Positions 32,586-41,422 of a stretch of 64,000 bases of DNA are shown here, piece by piece; positions within the stretch are counted from its first letter, which is position 1; each line of letters starts with the position of its first letter. The position numbers and the translations under genes are program-made. The stretch lies in assembly GCF_003231285.1 (NCBI RefSeq), contig NZ_QKNS01000007.1, forward strand, positions 124,001 to 188,000, read 5' to 3'. The notes beneath the pieces were generated by a model. The model was not told the origin of the DNA and did no database searches. It saw nothing but the letters and a program-made list of their open reading frames with translations. The stretch is from Hymenobacter sediminis (lineage in GTDB: Bacteria > Bacteroidota > Bacteroidia > Cytophagales > Hymenobacteraceae).

Positions 32586-33818
32586 ATGCGCGTACTACAC
32601 ACCGCCGACTGGCACTTGGGCCAGCGGTTTATTCAGGGCCACGAGCGAACCGAGGAGCATCGTCATTTTCTGGAATGGCTGGTGCAAACCGTGCGCGAGC
32701 AGCAAGTAGAAGTGCTGGTAGCAGCCGGCGACATTTTCGACACCGGCTCGCCTTCCAACCAAGCTTTGGAGCTGTACTACTCCTTTCTGCTGAGCATGCG
32801 CGGCACCACCTGCCGCGACATTGTAGTGGTAGGCGGCAACCACGACTCACCCGCTACCCTCAACGCCCCGGCTCGCCTGCTGCGCCACCTGCGGGTGCAC
32901 GTAGTGGGCTGCGTGCCCGATTGCTTCGAGGACCAGGTGCTGGTGCTAGACGATGCCCAGGGCAAGCCCGGCCTGGTAGTGTGCGCCGTGCCCTTCCTGC
33001 GCGACCGGGACATTCGACTCTCGGTGCCCGGCGAAACGGCCGAGGAGCGGGAGGCGCGCATCAAGCAAGGCATTGCCGATCACTATACCCGCTGCGCGGA
33101 GGTAGAGCAGGTGTGGCAGCTCAAGGACCTGGGCCTGCCCGTGCTGGCTACCGGCCACCTCTACGCCGCCGGTGCCGCCCCTTCCGATTCAGAGCGGACT
33201 ATTCACGTCGGCAACCTAGGCCAGATTACTGCCGACCACTTCCCTGCCGTATTCGACTATGTGGCCCTGGGGCACTTGCACCGCCCGCAGCGGGTAGGCG
33301 GACGGGAGCATATCCGGTATTCGGGTTCCCCCATTCCGCTGTCGTTTTCCGAAATCGACCACCCCAAGGAGGTGTTGCTGCTCGACTTCCGGGAAGGTAA
33401 GCTGGCGGAGCTGCAAAGCCTACCGGTGCCGGGGGCGCGGCGGCTGGTGCGCTTCCACGGCACCCTTGATGAGGTAACTCAGGGCCTGACTACTTACGAT
33501 AACACCGGCTACCCCCTCCCCGCCTGGGCCGACGTGCAGATTCACTCCGAATTGACCCAACTGGAAGTAGCCGAAGCCCTGCTCAAAGTGATTCAGGAAC
33601 TGGACCGCCGCCACCTGGAGGTGCTGGCCCGCCGCCACTTCCGCCTCGTGAAGCTCCGCGCCCTCGGCGAGGCCGAGGAAACCGACGATACGCCCCTCAC
33701 CCGCAGCCTCCACGACTACACGGAGCGCGAGGTATTCGAGCAGCGCTTGGAAGCCGAACCCGAAGACCACCGCGCCGAATTGCTACGCACCTTCGATGAG
33801 TTGCTGGAGCGGATGTAG
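32586..33818 (+). CDS. sbcD: SbcCD nuclease subunit D (Mre11-like)
   Basis: A 410-residue calcineurin-like phosphoesterase, the nuclease subunit of the SbcCD (Rad50-Mre11) complex that cleaves hairpins and processes DNA ends. The metal-binding motifs run in order: HTADWHLGQ (D8, H10), VAAGDIFDTGSP, VVGGNHDSPATLNAP, ATGHLYAAG and VALGHLHRPQ. The C-terminal capping domain follows. Length and motifs match SbcD. Its partner gene sbcC is not adjacent but starts at 59801 on the same strand. The gene is followed by a long inverted repeat. Confidence 0.95.
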   Translation: MRVLHTADWHLGQRFIQGHERTEEHRHFLEWLVQTVREQQVEVLVAAGDIFDTGSPSNQALELYYSFLLSMRGTTCRDIVVVGGNHDSPATLNAPARLLRHLRVHVVGCVPDCFEDQVLVLDDAQGKPGLVVCAVPFLRDRDIRLSVPGETAEEREARIKQGIADHYTRCAEVEQVWQLKDLGLPVLATGHLYAAGAAPSDSERTIHVGNLGQITADHFPAVFDYVALGHLHRPQRVGGREHIRYSGSPIPLSFSEIDHPKEVLLLDFREGKLAELQSLPVPGARRLVRFHGTLDEVTQGLTTYDNTGYPLPAWADVQIHSELTQLEVAEALLKVIQELDRRHLEVLARRHFRLVKLRALGEAEETDDTPLTRSLHDYTEREVFEQRLEAEPEDHRAELLRTFDELLERM

Positions 33819-33851
33819 GTAGGTAATGCCTCTGTCACGCTAGTAAAGGCA

Positions 33852-33950
33852 CTGTCATGCTGAGCGCAGTCGAAGTATCTCTACCGCTAGCTTACTCCTT
33901 TCTGTGAGGACGAAGCGGTAGAGATGCTTCGACTGCGCTCAGCATGACAG
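33852..33950. repeat. long inverted repeat, TCATGCTGAGC ends
   Basis: Arms of about 37 bp with one mismatch start CTGTCATGCTGAGCGCAGTC and enclose a 25-base loop. It lies between convergent sbcD and the GNAT gene and belongs to a family of four similar repeats here. Confidence 0.85.
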
Positions 33951-33979
33951 TTCTTTTTTGCTCTTACAGAGTTCCGTAC

Positions 33980-34504
33980 CTAAGCATTCTTTACTCCATA
34001 CCAGCACCACAAGCTGCCATCAGGCTCCGTGAATTCCTCCTGCAGCCGCATGCCCAGCTTTTCCAGCACCCGGCGGGAGGCGGTGTTTTCGTGCATCACG
34101 GTGGCATTGATTTCCGGGAGTTGCAGCACTTCCAGGCCGTAGTGCAGGGTAGCGTGGGCGGCTTCGGAGGCGAAGCCTTGGCCCCAGTGCGGGGGTAGCA
34201 GGCGGTAGCCAATGTCGTAGTAGTTGGTGCGGCCGTTCACCTCGCTGTCGTTCACTAGCTTGAGGCCGCACCAGCCGATAAACTCCTGCGTATCCTGACG
34301 CACCACGGCCCAGCGCCCTATGCCGTTGCGCTCATACTGCTGCCGGATGTAGCGGATGATGGCCTCCGCCTCGGGAAGGGTGCTGATGAGCTTATTGGGC
34401 ACGTAGCGCAGCACATCGGGGGTAGAATCCAGGGCCAGAATGCCGGGCGCATCAGCCAAGGTGAGGTCGCGCAGCAGCAGGCGCGGCGTTTCCAAGCGAA
34501 TCAT
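33980..34504 (-). CDS. GNAT acetyltransferase (RimJ/RimL type), second of a pair
   Basis: A 174-residue N-acetyltransferase. Family features are the start MIRLETPRLLLRDLTLADA, the acetyl-CoA binding loop near LLPPHWGQGFASEAAHATLH and the ending HENTASRRVLEKLGMRLQEE. Such proteins acetylate N-termini or small amines, and the substrate is unknown. The ATG at 34504 overlaps the stop of the upstream GNAT gene (ATGA), indicating an operon. The longer frame to 34723 runs inside that gene and is rejected. Confidence 0.88.
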   Translation of the reverse strand: MIRLETPRLLLRDLTLADAPGILALDSTPDVLRYVPNKLISTLPEAEAIIRYIRQQYERNGIGRWAVVRQDTQEFIGWCGLKLVNDSEVNGRTNYYDIGYRLLPPHWGQGFASEAAHATLHYGLEVLQLPEINATVMHENTASRRVLEKLGMRLQEEFTEPDGSLWCWYGVKNA

Positions 34505-35004
34505 GGGCGCCGCACGGCGTAAATCAGCTCGTCGATGTATTCGCCGTGCTTGAAGAATGTCTTTTCGAAACGGCCTTCCAGCACGAAGCCGGCCTTTTCC
34601 AGCACCCGCTGTGAGCGGGGGTTGGTGCCGAAGGGCCGGGCGAAGATGCGGGTGATATCGAAGGTGCGGAAGCCGTAGTCTACCATCTGCCGCACGGCTT
34701 CCGTGATGATGCCCTGCCCCCAAAATGGCTCGCCCAGCCAGTAGCCTAGCTCGGCATTCTTGCGCTCAATGTTGGCGCGCACATGCAGCCCAATACCGCC
34801 CACCGCTTCGCCGCCTACCTCAATTGCCATGATGTTTACCGGGTTTTCCTCGGTAGCCAGGGCGATAAAGTCGCGGCCGTCTTCCTCCGTGTAGGGGTGC
34901 GGAAACTGGTCGTTCATGTACCGGGCAATGGCCGGGTTGTTGGCGTAGCGGACGAGGCTAGGCAAATCGGCCGGAGCCCAGGGGCGGAGGGTGAAAGGCA
35001 TCAT
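34501..35004 (-). CDS. GNAT acetyltransferase, first of a pair
   Basis: A 167-residue GNAT protein with the RimJ/RimL-type layout: FTLRPWAPADLPSLVRYANN at the start, the GYWLGEPFWGQGIITEAVRQ acetyl-CoA loop, and TNPRSQRVLEKAGFVLEGRF near the end. Two Met codons open the frame, and either could be used. It is translationally coupled to the second GNAT gene by a 4-base overlap. The two share the fold but only modest sequence, so they probably have different substrates. Confidence 0.88.
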   Translation of the reverse strand: MMPFTLRPWAPADLPSLVRYANNPAIARYMNDQFPHPYTEEDGRDFIALATEENPVNIMAIEVGGEAVGGIGLHVRANIERKNAELGYWLGEPFWGQGIITEAVRQMVDYGFRTFDITRIFARPFGTNPRSQRVLEKAGFVLEGRFEKTFFKHGEYIDELIYAVRRP

Positions 35005-35036
35005 ACGTGGTTGTTATCGAGATTATAATTATTAAT

Positions 35037-35142
35037 CCGCCTGTCATTCCGAGCGGAGGGAGGAATCTCGCGTGCTGATGTTGCAAAACTAGCTTTGACG
35101 CCGGCACGCGAGATTCCTCCCTCCGCTCGGAATGACAGGCGG
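35037..35142. repeat. long inverted repeat, TCATTCCGAGC ends
   Basis: Perfect arms of about 39 bp begin CCGCCTGTCATTCCGAGCGG and enclose about 28 bases. It sits just beyond the stop of the leftward glycosidase gene and could fold in its mRNA. Confidence 0.9.
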
Positions 35143-35163
35143 TTGTAATAAAGCGCTTTCGGC

Positions 35164-36441
35164 CTACTTGCCCTTCACATAAAATGGAATATTGGCCGTT
35201 GCTACGTTGTCCTTGCCGTCGTAGGCGTACACGAACAGGCGGTAGGCACCTTCCTTGGTGGGGGCTTTAAGAGTGGTCTGGGCTTTGGCACCGGCTGGGA
35301 TGAGGCCCGGAATGGCGACGGGCCGACTTTCCCGGTCGCCGCCGGATTTGAGGTCGGTGCTTTCCGGGAGCAGCTCGTAGCGGTAGGTTAGTGGGTCTTT
35401 ATCGGGGTCAGATACAGCCACTACGGCGGGGTAGCTCTGGCCGGGCTGCAGCTGCACGTTGTCGGTGGCTTGCTTGCCATCGAGCTTGAAGCTGGTCAGG
35501 TGCGGGGCGCGGTTCTGGGGCCACTTGCCGCTCCAGAGGTACTGCATCACGTCCACCACTTCCGACTCCTTCCCATCCTCGGTGAAGATGCCATACCACG
35601 TGGGCGTGCGCTCCTGCTTCTGGCCCCACAGGAACACATAGGTGCCCAGGCACTGGGTTTTGTCTTTGGCCACGGAGGCCTCGTAGCGGCTCTGGTACAC
35701 AGCGGCTTTCTGGCTGCTCGTTTCCTCTACAGAGGCTTTCCAAGGCGTAACAGGGCTTTCCCAGTGGCCGGTGGGACCCCACTCCGCTACCACGTAGGGG
35801 CCAGTCCAGCCGGTGGTGCGCACCTGCTGCGGAATTTCGCCCAGGCCGGCGTAGGTATTGATGCTGATGATGTCCACGGCCGGACACTTGGCCTTGATGT
35901 AGTCAACTTCCTTCTGGTTGAGGCCGGCTAGCACGGTGCTGGTGGGGTGGTTGGGGTCCACCTCATGAATCATCTGGGCAATCTGCTGCACGGCGTCCCA
36001 CACCTTAGGGTTGGTGTACTCCAGATTCAGCTCGTTGCCGATGCCCCAGAACAGCAGGGCTGGGCTGTCTTTGTACTTGAGCACCTCGGCGCGCAGCTTC
36101 TGCAGTTGCTCGGCCACGGCCTGGGGGTTGTTGTAGTCGAAGCCGTGCCGCTCCCGGGCCACGTCGAGGCCCAGCATCACGGTGAGGCCATTTTTCTGGG
36201 CTTCGGCCAGCACTTTGTCGGCGTTGTGGGTGCTCCAGGTCCGGATGGAGTTGCCACCGTAGGCTTTCACGCGCTCCGGAAACTGACCGCCGCCAGCCCC
36301 ATTGATAAAGTAGGGCTTTCCACCACGCAGCAGCTCATAGCGGCCCTGGGTTTGGCGGACTTCTACTTTAACAGGCTTGGTTTGGGCCGTGGCGACGGTA
36401 GCGGTAAGGGCAAGCAGAGGAAGTAACAGACGAGTTTGCAT
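35164..36441 (-). CDS. exported clan GH-A glycoside hydrolase with Ig-like tail
   Basis: A 425-residue protein from the ATG at 36441 (signal peptide MQTRLLLPLLALTATVATAQ). Residues about 25-310 form a (beta/alpha)8 barrel of the GH2/GH5 type. The acid/base is in LFWGIGNELNLEY and the probable nucleophile in YVVAEWGPTGHWE, at the ends of strands 4 and 7 as in clan GH-A. A C-terminal beta sandwich (about 325-425; PAVVAVSDPDKDPLTYRYEL) resembles an Ig-like module. The substrate is unclear. It lies next to the trehalase/SusCD region on the same strand, so a role in the same locus is possible. Confidence 0.78.
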   Translation of the reverse strand: MQTRLLLPLLALTATVATAQTKPVKVEVRQTQGRYELLRGGKPYFINGAGGGQFPERVKAYGGNSIRTWSTHNADKVLAEAQKNGLTVMLGLDVARERHGFDYNNPQAVAEQLQKLRAEVLKYKDSPALLFWGIGNELNLEYTNPKVWDAVQQIAQMIHEVDPNHPTSTVLAGLNQKEVDYIKAKCPAVDIISINTYAGLGEIPQQVRTTGWTGPYVVAEWGPTGHWESPVTPWKASVEETSSQKAAVYQSRYEASVAKDKTQCLGTYVFLWGQKQERTPTWYGIFTEDGKESEVVDVMQYLWSGKWPQNRAPHLTSFKLDGKQATDNVQLQPGQSYPAVVAVSDPDKDPLTYRYELLPESTDLKSGGDRESRPVAIPGLIPAGAKAQTTLKAPTKEGAYRLFVYAYDGKDNVATANIPFYVKGK

Positions 36442-36755
36442 GGAATGGGAGAAAGGATGGGATAGTGCAGGGGTGCTCAAATTAACTGGTATTTCTCCAG
36501 CCCCACAGCATTTACCTACCCTGTATTCTTCCCTACCCCTCGCATGCCTCGCAACCATAACGCCCATGTTGCTGGCCACCCCAGCCTACCGCTCCTAAAG
36601 CACTGTCCCAGATGCATATCAGTAGAACAGACCCGATGTTCCAGAGCTTCCTACCCCTGCTCAACACCTGAACCAGTAGTGAACGGCTCCTTTTTGGTTA
36701 TTTAAACCGACTTGCTGCAGCGAAAACTATTACTAGAGGTGATGCCCAAGCTACT
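36442..36755. other. intergenic region without a supportable gene
   Basis: 314 bases between two leftward genes, with two CTACCCC words and no clear hairpin or promoter match. Confidence 0.4.
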
Positions 36756-38324
36756 CTACTGTGCTTTCTGCTCATTCAGCATTTTCAGCAACACGCCATT
36801 GGTCCAACCAAAGCCGTCCTGGAGCTTGTATTCGCCGCCCCCGGCGGGCTGGTTCAGATCCTTGACGTTGTATTTCTCCATCAGCTTGCCAGTTTGGTTG
36901 AATACGCGCACGTTCAGCTCAATCCAGCGGCGGGAAACGGTTTCGGCCAAGCCGGTTTGCTGGTAGCGGCGCAGGCCGGTCACGGCCATGTACTGCAGGG
37001 GCGCCCAGGCGTTGGGGGCGTCCCACTGCTGGGTGCTGGCCCGGGTGGTAGTGAGCAGGCCGCCGGGGGCCAGAAATTCCGTTTCGAGGCGACGGGCCGC
37101 TAGACGGGCTTGCTCCGGGGTGGCTACCCCGTAGGTGAGCGGGAAGGTTCCGGCCAGGGTGCGCGCCGTAGCCAGGCGGCGCTGGCGCCAGTCGTAATCC
37201 ATAAACCAGCCTGCATCCGGGTCCCAACAGTAGCGACGGATGGCGGCGGCGCGAGCCAGGGCCTTTTGCCGGTAGCTATTGGCCTGGGCAGTTTGCCCGG
37301 CAACGCGGTGGGCCCGAGCTAGGGCTTGCTCCAGGTTCAGCAGCAAGCAGTTCAGATCCACGGGTACCAAGTCGGTAGTGCGAATGGAGCCTAGCTGCCC
37401 ATCGGGCCCAAACCAGCGCGTGCTGAAGTCCCAGCCTGAAGCGGCAGCGGCTCGCACGTTGCGATAGAACTGCGGGAGCGGCTGCTTGGTAAGGCGGGCC
37501 GCTTCCACATCAGCGCGGTACGATTCTTCGCGTGGCAGGTCGCTGTCATCCCAATACCGGTTTAGCACCTCGCCCCCGGTCAGGCGCACGGCGCGGCGGT
37601 CGGCTTGCCCGGGGGTAAGAGCTTCGGATCCGGCCATCCAGTAGGCGTATTCCCGGGCCAGGGCAGGTTGGTAGCGGGCCAGTACGGCCACGGAGTCGGG
37701 GCCCTCGGCCAGCAAGCCTACCATCTGGGCGAAGAAGGGCGGCTGTGAGCGAGTGAGGTAGTAGGTACGGTTGCCATTGGGGATAAAGCCCAGCTTATCC
37801 AGCAGGTAGGCGAAGTTGTCCACCATGTTGCGGACCATGTCCTGGCGGCCAGCTTCCCGCAGGCCCAGCATAGTGAAGTACGAATCCCAGTAATATACCT
37901 CACGGAAGCGGCCACCCGGCACCACGTAGGGGTGCGGCAGCGGAATCAGGGAGGAGTACTGGGGGGCTTGCAGCTGGGCCGGGCGGCGCAGCACCGTCCA
38001 GAGTGTGTCGAGGTGGGCCCGAATGCCGGCTTGCACGTTGCTATGGTACACGGCTGTATCGGCGGCGGGCAGGTAGAAGTAGCGCTTAGTGAAGGCCTTC
38101 AGATCAAACCCCGGGCGGCTTTTTTCCTTTTGGTAGGCGGCCAGCACCACACTTGGGGCCACGGTGGGCAGCATATCCACGAAAGTTTTGCCATCGGGGT
38201 ACACCTGCCCCATCTGCACGGCCTCGAACAGCCCCGGGTAGAGCTGGCGTGGCGTAGGCTGCCCTAAAGCCAACAGGGGCAATACCAGCACAATACCAGT
38301 GCAGACTTTCTTCAGATTCAGCAT
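36756..38324 (-). CDS. treA: periplasmic trehalase (GH37)
   Basis: A 522-residue exported enzyme that hydrolyses alpha,alpha-trehalose to two glucoses. After a signal peptide (KVCTGIVLVLPLLALGQ), GH37 signatures appear in order: PGGRFREVYYWDSY near 135, SGWDFSTRWF near 300 with the catalytic aspartate, QQWDAPNAWAPLQ near 430, and GGGEYKLQDGFGWTNG near 495 with the catalytic glutamate. Both catalytic residues are present. It lies four bases after the stop of the MFS gene in the same orientation, so both belong to one operon with susC and susD. Confidence 0.93.
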   Translation of the reverse strand: MLNLKKVCTGIVLVLPLLALGQPTPRQLYPGLFEAVQMGQVYPDGKTFVDMLPTVAPSVVLAAYQKEKSRPGFDLKAFTKRYFYLPAADTAVYHSNVQAGIRAHLDTLWTVLRRPAQLQAPQYSSLIPLPHPYVVPGGRFREVYYWDSYFTMLGLREAGRQDMVRNMVDNFAYLLDKLGFIPNGNRTYYLTRSQPPFFAQMVGLLAEGPDSVAVLARYQPALAREYAYWMAGSEALTPGQADRRAVRLTGGEVLNRYWDDSDLPREESYRADVEAARLTKQPLPQFYRNVRAAAASGWDFSTRWFGPDGQLGSIRTTDLVPVDLNCLLLNLEQALARAHRVAGQTAQANSYRQKALARAAAIRRYCWDPDAGWFMDYDWRQRRLATARTLAGTFPLTYGVATPEQARLAARRLETEFLAPGGLLTTTRASTQQWDAPNAWAPLQYMAVTGLRRYQQTGLAETVSRRWIELNVRVFNQTGKLMEKYNVKDLNQPAGGGEYKLQDGFGWTNGVLLKMLNEQKAQ

Positions 38325-38328
38325 AGCA

Positions 38329-39654
38329 CTAAGGAAATGGGTGGGCACTTACCTCTGCAGGCCGGGGCGGGCGCACCCGGTAGAGCCGAAGCCCGAACAA
38401 GGCAATAAAGCCGTAACACAGGATGGGCAAATAGTACGCTGCAGCTACGTCGTGGTTGGCCACTTTACCCATCAGGTAGGGGAATAATGCTCCGCCTGCC
38501 ACTGCCATAACCATAATAGAAGAGGCCTGCGGTGTCAGGAAGCCCAGCTTTTTGATGCCCAGCGAGAAGATAGTTGGGAACATGATGCTGAAAAAGAAGT
38601 TGATCAGCAGCAAAGCCCCAAAGGAGAGCCACCCCCAACCCTGAGCTACCAGCAGGCACATGACCACATTGGCCAGCGCAAAAGCGGCAAGCAGCTTACT
38701 GGGCGCAATAAACCGCATCAAAACCGTCCCCGTGAAGCGCCCCACCATCATCAGCAGCATAAAAACTGCGAAGTAACCAGCCGCCACCGCATCAGTGAGG
38801 TGCATTTTCTCAACGCCGTAGTTGATAAAGAATGCCCAGGTGCCACCCTGCGCCGCTACGTTGAGAAACTGTGCCAGCCAAGCCCAGATGAAGTGTCGGT
38901 GCTGCCACAGCTGCCGGGCCGGCGGTGTCTTCAGTGCCTCGGCGGTGCCGCCGTAGTAACCGGCCTCGGTTTCGGCGGGCAACTCGGGAGTGTGTTCTAC
39001 TGACAAAACAGGCACCCGCACAAAAGCAAAGGCTACTGCAATAGCCAGAATAACGCTACCGATGAAAATATACAGGGTTTTAACGGAGGTCAGATCACCG
39101 GATGGGTGCGTCCCGCTCAGGATGAAATGCCCGCCGATGAGTGGCCCCAGCACAGCTCCCAGCCCGTTGAACGACTGGGCGAAGTTCAGGCGCTGGTCGC
39201 TGGTAGCCTGGGGACCCAGCGCAGCCATGAACGGGTGCGCCACGGCTTCTAAAGTAGCCAGTCCGCAAGCCAGTACAAACAACGCCCCCCGGAAGAATCC
39301 GAAGGATGCGGCGTTGGCCGCGGGCACGAACAGAAAGGCCCCCAGCGCGTACAGTCCCAGTCCCAGCAACACCCCCTTCTGATACCCAAACCGCTTCATA
39401 AACAAGCCCGCGGGAATGCCCATCACGGCATAGGCCCCGAAGATGGAGAACTGCACCAGCCCGGAATCGGCCTTGCTCACATGCAACACATTCTGAAAGT
39501 GCTTATTGAGCACGTCGCCCATGGTTATGGCAATGGCCCAGAGCAGAAACAACGACGTGACGAACATGAGCGTGGGTACGTAGCGCTTCTCTGTGAAGGG
39601 TGGTTTTTGAGCGACTGGATGCTGGGCCGGAGCAAAAGCGGAAGGCAAGGACAT
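38329..39654 (-). CDS. FucP-type MFS sugar transporter
   Basis: A 441-residue inner-membrane protein with 12 helices. LFLLWAIAITMGDVLNKHFQ, FGAYAVMGIPAGLFMKRFGY and QRLNFAQSFNGLGAVLGPLI match the fucose/glucose/galactose:H+ symporter branch of the major facilitator superfamily. It likely imports the monosaccharides released by the adjacent trehalase. It is coupled closely to that gene (4-base gap) and lies 183 bases downstream of susD, across a terminator, so read-through or a separate promoter must supply transcription. Confidence 0.88.
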   Translation of the reverse strand: MSLPSAFAPAQHPVAQKPPFTEKRYVPTLMFVTSLFLLWAIAITMGDVLNKHFQNVLHVSKADSGLVQFSIFGAYAVMGIPAGLFMKRFGYQKGVLLGLGLYALGAFLFVPAANAASFGFFRGALFVLACGLATLEAVAHPFMAALGPQATSDQRLNFAQSFNGLGAVLGPLIGGHFILSGTHPSGDLTSVKTLYIFIGSVILAIAVAFAFVRVPVLSVEHTPELPAETEAGYYGGTAEALKTPPARQLWQHRHFIWAWLAQFLNVAAQGGTWAFFINYGVEKMHLTDAVAAGYFAVFMLLMMVGRFTGTVLMRFIAPSKLLAAFALANVVMCLLVAQGWGWLSFGALLLINFFFSIMFPTIFSLGIKKLGFLTPQASSIMVMAVAGGALFPYLMGKVANHDVAAAYYLPILCYGFIALFGLRLYRVRPPRPAEVSAHPFP

Positions 39655-39743
39655 GGAATAAGCAATAAAGAAAGCTGGTTGGAAGAGTGGAGGCGCAGCT
39701 AGGCCCTCGCCTACCCCGGTACTACGAGGTGACTAGGTGTGGG

Positions 39744-39765
39744 GGTAACGGCGGGCGCCGTTACC
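39744..39765. terminator. short hairpin after the SusD gene
   Basis: GGTAACGGC and GCCGTTACC pair around GGGC. It may strengthen the terminator next to it. Confidence 0.55.
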
Positions 39766-39782
39766 CTACCCCCTCAAAGCAA

Positions 39783-39814
39783 GAACAGCGGCCCGCTGAC
39801 GCCAGCCGCTGTTC
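39783..39814 (-). terminator. terminator-like hairpin between susD and the MFS gene
   Basis: GAACAGCGGC and GCCGCTGTTC pair around 12 bases, 24 bases beyond the susD stop. It could attenuate rather than end the transcript. Confidence 0.7.
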
Positions 39815-39837
39815 CTGTTTCGCCCGTAGGTTTCGGG

Positions 39838-41403
39838 TTAGTAACCAGGGTTTTGGGTGATGTTGCGGTTTACATCCACCTGGGTTTGTGGTACAGGATA
39901 AATCAGGTATTTCGGGTCGCTCTGGGGCTTGTCTTTGCGGGCTTGCAGGAACTTACCGAACCGGATCATGTCTTGCCGCCGCCACGATTCCCCGTATAAT
40001 TCCCGCCCCCGCTCATCGAGCAACACATCGAGGTTGAGCGAGCTTAAGGCACTGGCCCCGCGCGAAGGATGCGTCCGCAACGAGTTGACAATGGCCAGCG
40101 GCGTGCCTCCGTACGTGCCGGCGCTGGTAGGCGTAGCTCCCCGCAGAATGGCTTCGGCCTTCATCAGCAGCACATCGGCCAGCCGGAAGCTCACGTGGTC
40201 GTTTTCGCACCCGTTACCGCCTTTGCCTTCACTCACATAATCGACGGGATATTTCAGGGGCCGAATACCTTTGGCTTCGAGGTCGGCACCAGTTTCGAAC
40301 AGATTAATTTCCTTGGTGAAAGCCAGTGGTGCCCCGCCGCGGGTGGTAAGAGCAGCGTCGGTGGTCAGGTTGTACTGCTGTCCAATTAAAAAGCCCACGT
40401 TGATGCGCCGGCCAGGGTTAGCGGGGCCGCCTTCAATATCATAGGCTACGCCCCGGCGCTTGTCGGCAGTCTCAAACAGGTCGTAGAAGGAAGCTGTAGT
40501 GGCCGGACCGTTGTAGCCGTCTACTGGCCGCATGTTGTAGTGCGATATAAACTTCCAGAAGTCGCGGGTGGGGCCGCTGTTGCCGAATGTATTTTCTTGG
40601 GTAAAGATGTTTTCGCGGCCGATGGCGCCATTGTTGGGGGCGAAATTATCAAAGAAGTTGGCCGTAAAGGAGTACTTGCCACTATTGATGATTTCGTCGG
40701 CCAGCGTTACCACTTGGTTCATGTCGGCCGCCGCGAAGGTGGGAGCCTGCCGGTTAGCGTACACGCCCTTGTTAAGGTAGCATTTCATCAGCAGCACCCG
40801 GGCAGCATCTTTAGAGGCCCGACCGGCAGGGCCGTCGGGCAAGTCTTTCTGCACCGCCGTAATTTCACTGACAATGTAATTGAGCGCCTCTGTGCCTTTG
40901 CGCACCCGGGCCAGTTCGCTAAGCCGTTCGCCCGGCTCCCGGTACAGCACTTGGTCGTACAGATCTAGCACCAGGTAGCTAGCCCAAGCCCGCAGAAACC
41001 GCGCTTCGGCCTGCTGCTGCACCGTAGGATCGAAGCGCAGTATGTCGGTAGCGGCGTAAATGATGCCGTTAAGCTGGGTGTAGGTGTCACGTACCCGCTC
41101 GTTGTTAGGGTCCCAGGTATGGTTGTACAGAGCACGCCACTTGCCATTATCATCCCAGTCGGGGCCGCGGGTAGGCATAATACGGGCATCCGTGGACACT
41201 TCCTGCAGCGCGAACACGCTCACGCAGCCCTGAATAGGGTCGCGCTGCGAATTGTACACCCCGATGAGTAGGGCCGCCGGGTTGCCGCGCGGAATCTGGT
41301 CCTGCGTGAGCTGTCCTTCCAGAGTTTCATTTAGCTCACAGCTGCTGGCCACCTGTAGCAATGCCAAAACGGCAGCCGTGCAAACAATCTTAGAGTAGTT
41401 CAT
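39838..41403 (-). CDS. susD: SusD/RagB-family glycan-binding lipoprotein
   Basis: A 521-residue surface lipoprotein with lipobox Cys22 (ALLQVASSCELNE). It has SusD features: TPR-like helices (QAEARFLRAWASYLVLDLYD), the middle NLTTDAALTTRGGAPLAF region and the C-terminal ERGRELYGESWRRQDMIRFG followed by YLIYPVPQTQVDVNRNITQN. SusD caps the SusC channel and captures oligosaccharides. It lies 19 bases after susC in the same orientation, as expected for a Sus-type pair. The gene symbol denotes the family. Confidence 0.93.
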   Translation of the reverse strand: MNYSKIVCTAAVLALLQVASSCELNETLEGQLTQDQIPRGNPAALLIGVYNSQRDPIQGCVSVFALQEVSTDARIMPTRGPDWDDNGKWRALYNHTWDPNNERVRDTYTQLNGIIYAATDILRFDPTVQQQAEARFLRAWASYLVLDLYDQVLYREPGERLSELARVRKGTEALNYIVSEITAVQKDLPDGPAGRASKDAARVLLMKCYLNKGVYANRQAPTFAAADMNQVVTLADEIINSGKYSFTANFFDNFAPNNGAIGRENIFTQENTFGNSGPTRDFWKFISHYNMRPVDGYNGPATTASFYDLFETADKRRGVAYDIEGGPANPGRRINVGFLIGQQYNLTTDAALTTRGGAPLAFTKEINLFETGADLEAKGIRPLKYPVDYVSEGKGGNGCENDHVSFRLADVLLMKAEAILRGATPTSAGTYGGTPLAIVNSLRTHPSRGASALSSLNLDVLLDERGRELYGESWRRQDMIRFGKFLQARKDKPQSDPKYLIYPVPQTQVDVNRNITQNPGY

Positions 41404-41422
41404 GGTGGGAAGAAATTAGAGC